From contig JAGVKR010000404.1 in NCBI GenBank assembly GCA_020050375.1, forward strand, positions 1 through 8,652: DNA of 8,652 nucleotides. Direction: 5' to 3'. How positions within the stretch are numbered: position 1 is the first letter of the stretch; each line of letters starts with the position of its first letter. Shown piece by piece: positions 1 to 6,443 of the stretch. The notes beneath the pieces are model-generated. The model searched no databases, was not told the origin of the DNA, and saw only the letters and a list, made by a program, of their open reading frames with translations. The translations under genes were made by a program, and so were the position numbers. Source of the DNA: Planctomycetales bacterium (GTDB lineage Bacteria > Planctomycetota > Planctomycetia > Planctomycetales > Planctomycetaceae).

Positions 1-198
1 CCCCCGCCGCACCGGCATTCGCCATGCCGGAAAACTTTCCTCCTCATTGCCTTTCGTGACCATCATGCCCTTGAAAAAAAACACAGCCGCTGGGTTGATC
101 CGAAGCTGATCGCCGATGCCGTGACGAGCCTGAAGCTGCCGGCCGAGCACGAGGCGCAGATTTTTGGTGGCAACGCGCGGAAGCTGTTCGGGATCTGA
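1..198 (+). CDS. Probable amidohydrolase, C-terminal fragment (5' end outside window)
   Basis: The frame is open from the first base to a TGA at 196-198 and gives 65 residues. The last 37 or so (RWVDPKLIADAV..., then EAQIFGGNARKLFGI) look like the C-terminal helices of metal-dependent amidohydrolases of the TIM-barrel amidohydrolase_2 type, whose proteins often end in a gNArrLFgl-like motif. Metal ligands and substrate pocket would lie upstream of the window, so the substrate cannot be given. The first 27 or so residues (PPPHRHSPCRK...) do not look like the family. There is an A8 run at 74-81, so a sequencing slip or real frameshift near there cannot be excluded. The gene converges on the MFS fusion gene. 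Confidence 0.55.
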   Translation, partial: PPPHRHSPCRKTFLLIAFRDHHALEKKHSRWVDPKLIADAVTSLKLPAEHEAQIFGGNARKLFGI

Positions 199-209
199 CG
201 GGTAAGAAG

Positions 210-244
210 TTCGGAATTCGGAATTCGGAATTCGGAATGCGGAG
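210..244. repeat. Heptamer tandem array, TTCGGAA x4 plus one degenerate unit
   Basis: Four perfect head-to-tail copies of TTCGGAA (210-216, 217-223, 224-230, 231-237) are followed by TGCGGAG (238-244). The array starts 12 bases after the stop codon of the amidohydrolase-like gene. Heptamer arrays of this style resemble the short tandemly repeated repetitive (STRR) sequences of cyanobacteria, and I recall similar arrays from planctomycete genomes. No function can be read from the sequence. Translation in any frame gives low-complexity peptides, so ORFs crossing it are not credible. Confidence 0.85.
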
Positions 245-290
245 TAAAGGAGGCTTTGAAACTGTGCGGGCTTTGATAGGCTGCCCTGTG

Positions 291-423
291 GATCACGGGA
301 ATCGCCAACCGCGACGGGCGACATTTCGGGGCGCACGGCACCCGGCGGTGCTTCATCAAATTTGACAAACCATGCCGTGCCCCCGATATTTCGAGGGGAG
401 CGGTTGGCCGATCAGCCGTGATC
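291..423. repeat. Long imperfect inverted repeat overlapping the 3' end of the MFS fusion gene
   Basis: The arms pair in three perfect blocks: GATCACGG (291-298) with CCGTGATC (416-423), GCCAACCGC (304-312) with GCGGTTGGC (400-408), and CACGGCA (334-340) with TGCCGTG (373-379). The 15 bases between the second and third blocks match at about 9 positions. The central part (341-372) contains a perfect 10-base palindrome, TCAAATTTGA (356-365). The outer block covers the stop codon and last codons (DDHG-stop) of the minus-strand gene. It could act as a bidirectional terminator for the convergent pair, although it has no clear T tract, or it could be the remnant of a small non-autonomous element. 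I see no target-site duplication at the ends. Confidence 0.65.
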
Positions 424-2565
424 GTCGGTGGCTGTCGCCAGGCGGGCGATGGCGTCGCGCACGGTTTCGATTTGATCGACATCCGTCAGCGGGGCGCCGA
501 AGACGACGCACGGCTTGAGAGGATTCGGCGAAACTTCGCCAAGACGGGCCGCTTGAGAGGAGCTGCAAAACACCGGAATGATCGTCGCCGGAACCGCCGT
601 GCGCCACTGCGCCAGGAGATGGAACGCCTGTGCCGGGTCGCGAAGCCCGTCGACCGTCAGCGCCACCATGTCGCCGTAGCGGAGGCTGCGAAGTCCCGTT
701 TCGAGGGCCCGATCCCATTCGAGCTTTCCCGACGAGTTTCCCAGTGACACCAGACCCGCCCGTTGGGCCAGCGAACGCAACGACGGAGAGGCTCTTTCGC
801 CCGAGGTTGTCTCGGCGAGAATCACGTGCGGATACCGATCGACGGCGGCGATCAGATCGAGGGCGCAGGCGAACGAATCGCAGTTGGTGGCGAGGATGAC
901 CGGTCCGTCGAGGGGCATGTTGTCGATCCCGACGGTCCGCAGCGTGTTGTGCCCCCAGGCTCGCAACCAGATGGCCGACCGGAGGAAGAAGTCGGGGAGC
1001 TTTCGGACAAGAACCCACGTCGCCACGACGGTTAAGACCGAGGTCGTGAAGAACAAGGCGCGGGGAATGTTCATCTGTCGTTCGAGCTCTTCGACGTATT
1101 GCGCGGCCCGCTCGGGAGCCTGGATCACCGCCAATTCCGTCAGACGCGAGCCCAGAAACTTATCGAGCGTGAAGCTCAGCAGGTAAAAGAGGGCCACCGC
1201 GAAAATTCCGCCGACGACGTTCAAAAAATTGCTGGCGGCGACGACGTTCCCTTTGCTCTCCTTCGGCGCGCGATGCTGCAGAAGCGTATAGAGCGGCACC
1301 AGGTAGAAGCCGGCTCCGATTCCGATGCCGAACAAGCATATGACAAACGTCAGTGGCGCCCGGCGCACGAGTGCCGGAATCAACGTGAAAAGAATGATCG
1401 CCGTGGCGCCGAGAGGGACCAGCCCCAGTTCGACCCGGTGTCCGGAGACAAACCCCGCGACGATGCTTCCCAATCCGACCCCCAGGCCAACCAGGGCGAA
1501 CAACAGCGCCACGCGCAATTCGGGCTCCTGTGCCGCCTCTTCCAATCGCTCGGGCAGCAGATCGGCCATCAGCTTGTCGACTCCGGTCGGCTGGTGCGAT
1601 TCGGTGGCTCCTTGCGATTGCTCCAACAGAATTCGCCCGCTGTCGAGCTCTTTCTTGAGCTCTCCCTGGAAGAACAACGTTTGCCGCAGGAACAGCGTCA
1701 TGAAGACGCAAAAGGCAATTCCGGTCACGGCGAGCGTCAGCGGTTTCGACCGCCAGAGAATGCCCAGGTTCTGCTGGAGCGGCCGCCACCAGTTCCAGGA
1801 AAGTTTTGTATTGGGCGCGGCGGCGGGGATTCGCTGCATGAGCAGCGCCGTTGCCGTCCCGACCACGGCCAGGCTCAGCAGGAGCGCGCCGATCTTCCAT
1901 TCCTCACCGAGCTCCAGCGTGCCGGCGGTGACGTTTCCTTTAAGCAGTGCGTAAAGAATGCCTCCGCAGGAGGTCCCCAGGATCTGGGCTGTGAAGCTTG
2001 TTCCTTCGAGCATCCCGTTCCCACGGGACAAGACAGAAGCGTGGAGGATTTCCGGCATGGCTCCGAGCTTGGCCGGCACGAAAAACGTGCTGTGCACCCC
2101 CATTAGAAAAACCGTGGCGATGACGAGGGCCGCGCTCCAGATCGCCAGCGTGGGGAGGCTCGGGGAATCGGACGGCACAAGATGCGGCAGGATAAACCCG
2201 ACCAGTGCCAGCCCCATCATGCCGACTTCCGCCACCTTCCAAAAGACGATCACCGATCGCTTGCTGAACCGGTCGCCCAGCGTGCCGGCGAACGGCGAAA
2301 ACAAAAGGAATGGCGTGATGAAACAGGCGGTGACGATCGAGACGACCGCCTTCTCGTCGATCCAGCGGACGTGCGCATAGCGCACGAGCATATCGACGGC
2401 GTAGAACACGGCGACCGTGTGAATCGCCTGGTCGTTGAACGTCGCCGTGAATTGCGCCAGGAGCAGCCCGATGAACGTGCGGGACTTGAGCGTCTCGGAA
2501 AGCTGATCGTGCATAAACGAACCGGTCCGACGGCCTCGTCGCCGGCTACCCTTCAGGAGAAACAT
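412..2565 (-). CDS. LplT-like MFS transporter fused to a degenerate PlsC-type acyltransferase domain
   Basis: The protein has 717 residues. Residues 30 to about 522 form an MFS domain with about 12 hydrophobic helices. It carries motif A (GTLGDRFSKRS, about 94-104) and an N-terminal AQFTATFNDQA segment resembling lysophospholipid transporter LplT. A hydrophilic insertion (about 301-351) separates helices 7 and 8, and a second loop (about 468-502) lies between helices 11 and 12. Residues about 525-717 match a glycerolipid acyltransferase layout (VILATN..., a GLVSLG stretch, a P-VFC strand). However, the HX4D site reads C562-DSFA-C567, and the usual EGTR block reads DGLR at 639-642. In LplT/Aas fusions the transporter flips lysophospholipid inward and the acyltransferase re-acylates it. 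Here there is no AMP-binding domain and the acyltransferase looks inactive. The ATG at 2514 (MHDQLSET) is an alternative start, since the first 17 residues are basic and not family-like; AAGG and AGGG weakly support 2565. It is divergent from pyc. Confidence 0.85.
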   Translation of the reverse strand: MFLLKGSRRRGRRTGSFMHDQLSETLKSRTFIGLLLAQFTATFNDQAIHTVAVFYAVDMLVRYAHVRWIDEKAVVSIVTACFITPFLLFSPFAGTLGDRFSKRSVIVFWKVAEVGMMGLALVGFILPHLVPSDSPSLPTLAIWSAALVIATVFLMGVHSTFFVPAKLGAMPEILHASVLSRGNGMLEGTSFTAQILGTSCGGILYALLKGNVTAGTLELGEEWKIGALLLSLAVVGTATALLMQRIPAAAPNTKLSWNWWRPLQQNLGILWRSKPLTLAVTGIAFCVFMTLFLRQTLFFQGELKKELDSGRILLEQSQGATESHQPTGVDKLMADLLPERLEEAAQEPELRVALLFALVGLGVGLGSIVAGFVSGHRVELGLVPLGATAIILFTLIPALVRRAPLTFVICLFGIGIGAGFYLVPLYTLLQHRAPKESKGNVVAASNFLNVVGGIFAVALFYLLSFTLDKFLGSRLTELAVIQAPERAAQYVEELERQMNIPRALFFTTSVLTVVATWVLVRKLPDFFLRSAIWLRAWGHNTLRTVGIDNMPLDGPVILATNCDSFACALDLIAAVDRYPHVILAETTSGERASPSLRSLAQRAGLVSLGNSSGKLEWDRALETGLRSLRYGDMVALTVDGLRDPAQAFHLLAQWRTAVPATIIPVFCSSSQAARLGEVSPNPLKPCVVFGAPLTDVDQIETVRDAIARLATATDDHG

Positions 2566-2616
2566 CGCCCTATGCCTTGCCGTCGACGACGCGCGTCGCC
2601 GGCCAGCCTCCGCATG

Positions 2617-2642
2617 GTTATAGCGAATGCCCTTCCAATCAA
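2617..2642 (-). promoter_or_regulatory. Possible sigma70-type promoter for the MFS fusion gene
   Basis: Read on the minus strand, TTGATT (2642-2637) is followed after 14 bases by TATAAC (2622-2617), a 5/6 match to the -10 consensus. The spacer is shorter than the usual 16-18 bases, so this is only a candidate. A transcript from it would have a leader of about 45 bases before the start at 2565, or about 95 bases before the alternative start at 2514. Confidence 0.25.
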
Positions 2643-2712
2643 GTAGCCCCCCCCCGTTTCGCGTTCCGGTTTTTGCCGAGCGAGATCACGGACACGCACC
2701 GCCGTCGCACAC

Positions 2713-2744
2713 AGGTCTCTTTCGATTGAGGTCTCTTTCGATTG
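2713..2744. repeat. Perfect 2 x 16 bp tandem repeat upstream of pyc
   Basis: AGGTCTCTTTCGATTG occurs at 2713-2728 and again directly at 2729-2744 without a mismatch. It lies 123-154 bases upstream of the chosen pyc start, between the two divergent genes. It could be a paired regulator-binding site or simply a recent slippage duplication. Confidence 0.8.
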
Positions 2745-2781
2745 ATGGAGGATTGCCTCCTGAACTGCTAATCTAGGGCGT

Positions 2782-2806
2782 CCGAGCCGGCTCTCACCCG
2801 GTTCGG
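2782..2806 (+). promoter_or_regulatory. Hairpin in the putative pyc leader
   Basis: CCGAGCCGG (2782-2790) can pair with CCGGTTCGG (2798-2806) through a 9-bp stem with one G-U pair and a 7-base loop. It lies 60 bases before the chosen pyc start. No T tract follows, so a terminator is unlikely. A role in leader structure is possible but unproven. Confidence 0.35.
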
Positions 2807-2866
2807 CGGATGCCGGTCCAGCGCGGAGCCGGCTTGCAGGTCGCTTTTCGGGAATCTCGAATCAGG

Positions 2867-5800
2867 ATGCCTCAGTTTCGGAAGCTGCTCGTCGCCAATC
2901 GGGGCGAAATCGCGATTCGCGTTTTTCGCACGGCCCACGAATTGGGCATTCGCACCGTCGCCATTTATTCTCACGAAGATCGCTACGCGCTCCATCGCTT
3001 CAAGGCCGACGAGGCGTATCCGGTCGGTCGCCCGGGAGAGCCGCTGCGGGCTTATCTCGAGATCGACGGGATCATTGCCGTCGCCAAGCGATATGAAATC
3101 GACGCGATTCACCCTGGCTACGGTTTCCTTTCGGAGAATCCCGCGCTCGCCCAGGCATGCGTCGATGCGGGGATCACGTTCATCGGTCCGGGGGTCGAGG
3201 TTCTGAAGCAACTCGGCGACAAGACCGCCGCGCGCGAGATCGCCCGGATCGCCAAAGTCCCGATTCTCGCCGGAACATCCAAGCCCGTTCGGCATCTCGA
3301 CGACGCGCGCCGCGGCATCGAAAAGCTCAACTACCCGGTGATCCTCAAGGCGGCCAAGGGGGGGGGCGGGCGCGGGATGCGCGTCGTCCTCTCGGCGAAA
3401 GAGCTGGCGGGCGCTCTCGAACAGGCGCAGCGCGAATCGCAGACGGCGTTTGGCAGCAACGAAGTCTTCGTCGAGAAATACATTCCCCGCGCCCGGCACA
3501 TCGAGGTTCAGTTGCTCGGCGACAAGCATGGTGGCCTGGTCCATCTCTACGAGCGCGACTGCTCGCTGCAGCGCCGCCATCAAAAGGTGGTCGAAATCGC
3601 CCCGTCTCCCAACCTCGACGGCGTCCTGCGCGAGAAGATCTGCGAAGCGGCGCTCGATATTGGCCGTGCCGTGGGCTACGAGAACGCCGGGACGGTCGAG
3701 TTTCTGGTCGACGCCGACAAGGGGGACTTTTACTTCATCGAGGTCAACCCGCGGATTCAGGTCGAGCACACGGTGACCGAAGAGGTCACCGGCCTCGACA
3801 TCGTCAAATGCCAGATCCTGATCGCCCAGGGATTGCCGCTCAGCGACCCCGAAATCGGGCTGGGGGACCAGTCGGCGATTCAAACGCGGGGCTATGCCAT
3901 CCAGTGCCGGGTCACGACGGAAGACCCCACGAACAACTTCATGCCCGACTACGGACGGATGTCGCACTACCGCTCGGCGAGCGGAATGGGGATCCGCCTC
4001 GACGCCGGGACGGCCTTCTCGGGCGCGGTCGTCACCCCGTTTTACGACTCGTTGCTTGTCAAAGTCATCGCCAAGGGGATTCGGTTCGTCGATGCGGCGC
4101 GGCGGATGGAGCGCTGCCTGCAGGAGTTTCGCGTTCGCGGCGTCAAAACGAATATCCCGTTTCTTATCAACCTCGTCACGCATGAAACGTTCATCACCGG
4201 CGGCTGCACGACGAAGTTTCTCGACGAGACGCCGGCGCTGTTCCAGTTCGTCCGGCGCAAAGACCGGGCCACAAAGCTTCTGACGTTTCTCGCCGACGTG
4301 ATCGTCAACGGCAACCCGTTGATCAAAGCCAAGCCGTCGAAGCTGCTCCGGGCGCCGGCTCCTGTTCCAACGGTCGACGGGACGCAGCCGATCCCCCCCG
4401 GAATGCGGCAGAAGCTGCACGAACTGGGGGCCGAGAAATTCAGCCGCTGGGTTCGCGATCAGAAGCCGCTGCTCGTCACCGACACCACGTTTCGCGACGC
4501 GCATCAGTCGCTGCTGGCAACCCGCATGCGGACGTACGACATGCTCCGGATCGCCGACGCCTACGCCCGGCTCTGCCCGCAACTGTTTTCGCTCGAAATG
4601 TGGGGGGGGGCCACGTTCGATACGTCGATGCGGTTCCTCAAGGAGTGTCCCTGGCAAAGGCTCGCGCAAATGCGCGAGCGAATCCCGAACATTCTCTTCC
4701 AGATGCTGCTGCGGGCCTCGAATGCCGTCGGTTATACGAACTATCCCGACAACGTCGTCGAGGCCTTCGTCAAAGAAGCGGCTGCGGCGGGGATCGACGT
4801 TTTCCGCATCTTCGACGCCCTCAACTGGGTCCCCAACATGCGGGTGGCGATGGACGCCGTGCTCGAAAGCGGCGCCATCTGCGAGGCGGCGATCTGCTAC
4901 ACCGGCGACATCCTCAACCCCGATCGCCCGAAATACAACCTGCGCTACTACGTCGACCTGGCCAAAGAGCTGGAGCAGATGGGGGCGCACATCCTCGCCA
5001 TCAAAGATATGGCCGGGCTCTGCAAGCCGTATGCCGCGGAATTGCTCGTCAAAACTCTCAAGCAGGAAATCGGCATCCCCATTCATTTTCACACGCACGA
5101 CATGAGCGGGATTCAGGGGGCTTCGATCCTCAAGGCCGCCGAGGTGGGGCTCGATATCGCCGACGGGGCGCTGGCGCCCCTGTCGGGGCTGACGTCGCAA
5201 CCCAACTTGAATTCACTCGTCGAAGCGCTCCGGCAAGCGCCGCGCGGCACGGGGGTCGATACCGAAAAGCTCAAATCGCTCGCGTACTACTGGGAGGCAG
5301 TCCGCGAGTTCTATGCCCCTTTCGAGACCGGCATGAAAGCGGGGGACGTCGACATCTACCTGCACGAAATGCCCGGCGGACAGTCGACCAACCTTTACCA
5401 GCAGGCCGCCGCGCTGGGGCTATCCAATCGCTGGGCCGACGTCTGCCGCACGTATGCCGACGTCAACCAGTTGTTCGGCGATATCGTCAAAGTCACGCCG
5501 ACGTCAAAATCGGTGGGAGACATGGCGCTGTTTCTGCTGGCGAACAATCTCAAAGCCGAGGATGTGCTCGATCCGACACGCGAGCTGGCTTATCCCGAAT
5601 CGGTGATCGATCTCATCGCCGGCCGGATGGGGCAGCCCCCCGGCGGGTTCCCGCCCAAGGTGAAAAAGCGGATTCTCCGCGACCTCAAGCCGGTCAAGGG
5701 GCGCCCCGGCGAAAGTCTGCCGCCCGCCGACTTCGCCGCCACCGAAAAACTGCTCAAGAAAAAGCTCCAGCGCACGCCGACCCGGCAGGAGGTCATTTCG

Positions 5801-6313
5801 CACCTGCTCTACGGCCGCGTCTTCGAGGAGTTTGCCGCGCACGAGCTGGCGTATTCGGACGTCAGCGTGTTTCCCACCTCGACGTTCCTTTACGGGCACG
5901 AGCCGGGGGACGAAGTCGCCGTCGACATCGAGGAAGGGAAGACGCTGATCATCAAGTTTCTCACGATCAGCGACCCGCATCCCGACGGGCACCGGACGGT
6001 GTTCTTCGAGCTCAACGGCCAGCCGCGTGAAGTGAATGTGATCGATCGTGCGCTCGAACCGCAGGAAGCGGCCCGACCCAAGGCCGACCCCGGCGATCCG
6101 CTGCAGGTCGCAGCCCCCATGCCGGGGCTGATCGTCACGGTCGCCATCGTCGCGGGCGACAAAGTCACGCGCGGGCAAAAACTCGCCACGATGGAGGCGA
6201 TGAAGATGGAAACCACGCTCTACGCCGAGACCGACGGCCGCGTCGCTGAGCTGCTCGTCAAGCCTGGCACGCAGGTTGAAACCGGCGAGCTGCTCTTGCG
6301 GCTGGAGCGCTAG
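2867..6313 (+). CDS. pyc: Pyruvate carboxylase, single-chain, biotin-dependent
   Basis: The enzyme carboxylates pyruvate to oxaloacetate using ATP and bicarbonate, an anaplerotic and gluconeogenic step in the cytoplasm. From the ATG at 2867 (MPQFRKLLVANRGEIA) it has 1148 residues, close to the usual 1150 or so. The biotin carboxylase domain (about 1-450) has the ATP-grasp loop KAAKGGGGRGM (161-171), HIEVQLLGD, RRHQKVVE and EVNPRIQVEHT. The carboxyltransferase domain (about 530-1000) has DTTFRDAHQS (539-548), EMWGGATFDT, RIFDALNW, the carboxylatable lysine K713 in KDMAGL, and metal-binding HFHTH (740-744). A tetramerisation segment follows. The C-terminal carrier domain has EAMKMET with biotinylated K1113, 35 residues from the end. 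All key motifs are intact. The start at 2810 was rejected because its extra 19 residues are not family-like; no strong ribosome-binding site precedes either ATG. The birA gene follows on the same strand. Confidence 0.98.
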   Translation: MPQFRKLLVANRGEIAIRVFRTAHELGIRTVAIYSHEDRYALHRFKADEAYPVGRPGEPLRAYLEIDGIIAVAKRYEIDAIHPGYGFLSENPALAQACVDAGITFIGPGVEVLKQLGDKTAAREIARIAKVPILAGTSKPVRHLDDARRGIEKLNYPVILKAAKGGGGRGMRVVLSAKELAGALEQAQRESQTAFGSNEVFVEKYIPRARHIEVQLLGDKHGGLVHLYERDCSLQRRHQKVVEIAPSPNLDGVLREKICEAALDIGRAVGYENAGTVEFLVDADKGDFYFIEVNPRIQVEHTVTEEVTGLDIVKCQILIAQGLPLSDPEIGLGDQSAIQTRGYAIQCRVTTEDPTNNFMPDYGRMSHYRSASGMGIRLDAGTAFSGAVVTPFYDSLLVKVIAKGIRFVDAARRMERCLQEFRVRGVKTNIPFLINLVTHETFITGGCTTKFLDETPALFQFVRRKDRATKLLTFLADVIVNGNPLIKAKPSKLLRAPAPVPTVDGTQPIPPGMRQKLHELGAEKFSRWVRDQKPLLVTDTTFRDAHQSLLATRMRTYDMLRIADAYARLCPQLFSLEMWGGATFDTSMRFLKECPWQRLAQMRERIPNILFQMLLRASNAVGYTNYPDNVVEAFVKEAAAAGIDVFRIFDALNWVPNMRVAMDAVLESGAICEAAICYTGDILNPDRPKYNLRYYVDLAKELEQMGAHILAIKDMAGLCKPYAAELLVKTLKQEIGIPIHFHTHDMSGIQGASILKAAEVGLDIADGALAPLSGLTSQPNLNSLVEALRQAPRGTGVDTEKLKSLAYYWEAVREFYAPFETGMKAGDVDIYLHEMPGGQSTNLYQQAAALGLSNRWADVCRTYADVNQLFGDIVKVTPTSKSVGDMALFLLANNLKAEDVLDPTRELAYPESVIDLIAGRMGQPPGGFPPKVKKRILRDLKPVKGRPGESLPPADFAATEKLLKKKLQRTPTRQEVISHLLYGRVFEEFAAHELAYSDVSVFPTSTFLYGHEPGDEVAVDIEEGKTLIIKFLTISDPHPDGHRTVFFELNGQPREVNVIDRALEPQEAARPKADPGDPLQVAAPMPGLIVTVAIVAGDKVTRGQKLATMEAMKMETTLYAETDGRVAELLVKPGTQVETGELLLRLER

Positions 6314-6327
6314 CTCCGGCCCGCGAG

Positions 6328-6348
6328 CCGGTGGGTTCATCCCACCGG
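6328..6348. repeat. GC-rich perfect hairpin after pyc
   Basis: CCGGTGGG (6328-6335) and CCCACCGG (6341-6348) form a perfect 8-bp stem with a 5-base loop, starting 14 bases after the pyc stop codon. There is no T tract, so Rho-independent termination is doubtful. A second hairpin with the same 8-5-8 geometry lies at 6388-6408, which suggests a dispersed hairpin family rather than a simple terminator. It may limit or attenuate read-through into birA or stabilise the pyc 3' end. Confidence 0.7.
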
Positions 6349-6364
6349 TCCGGCGCAGTGTCGA

Positions 6365-6377
6365 TTGATTGAATCAA
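6365..6377. promoter_or_regulatory. AT-rich 13-bp palindrome between pyc and birA
   Basis: TTGATT-G-AATCAA is a perfect inverted repeat with a single central base. An A run (6376-6381) overlaps its right end. It stands out as AT-rich between two GC-rich hairpins, 67 bases before the birA start. It could be an operator or part of a birA promoter; no -10 box is convincing. Confidence 0.35.
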
Positions 6378-6387
6378 AAAAGAAGTC

Positions 6388-6408
6388 CGGCGGGCATTAA
6401 GCCCGCCG
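6388..6408. repeat. GC-rich perfect hairpin before birA
   Basis: CGGCGGGC (6388-6395) and GCCCGCCG (6401-6408) form a perfect 8-bp stem with loop ATTAA. Its geometry matches the hairpin at 6328-6348, although the stem sequence differs. It lies 35 bases upstream of the birA ATG, so if transcribed it would be in the birA leader. Confidence 0.7.
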
Positions 6409-6443
6409 TTCGCTGGGGCGAATGTTCATTCGATCGACACCCA

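Larger units (their letters stand above)
2566..2866. other. Divergent intergenic region between the MFS fusion gene and pyc
   Basis: This 301-base region separates two genes transcribed away from each other and should hold both promoters. It contains a C9 run (2647-2655), the 2 x 16 bp tandem repeat (2713-2744), a small perfect inverted repeat GGAGG-ATTG-CCTCC (2747-2760), a -10-like TAATCT (2769-2774) without a well-spaced -35, and a 9-bp hairpin (2782-2806). No credible small gene or RNA gene is visible. The in-frame ATG at 2810 would add 19 residues unlike any pyruvate carboxylase N-terminus, so this stretch is treated as leader. Confidence 0.6.

Noticed and set aside
63..482. Minus-strand open frame of 139 codons
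   Set aside because: It runs through the heptamer array (giving HSEFRIPNSE-type low complexity), the inverted repeat and the end of the MFS fusion gene, and it overlaps the amidohydrolase-like reading frame. It resembles no protein family.
1099..2106. Plus-strand frame of 335 codons opposite the MFS fusion gene
   Set aside because: It is an antisense shadow with R/Q/G-rich composition and no motif, while the opposite strand encodes a clear 12-helix transporter.
2810..2866. Upstream ATG extension of pyc
   Set aside because: The 19 extra residues are not family-like, whereas the ATG at 2867 leads directly into the conserved KLLVANRGEIA and gives the usual length.
2768..5200. Long minus-strand open frame of 810 codons opposite pyc
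   Set aside because: It is antisense to a clear pyruvate carboxylase and is rich in R, D, H and G, as expected for the mirror frame of high-GC codons. It has no recognisable domain.
6328..6408. Rho-independent terminators or a riboswitch between pyc and birA
   Set aside because: No T tract follows either GC hairpin, and no known riboswitch core such as cobalamin, TPP or SAM was recognised.
6369..6443. TTG-initiated extension of birA
   Set aside because: It would be encoded by the palindromic spacer and adds no recognisable domain. The ATG at 6444 gives a normal short ligase.
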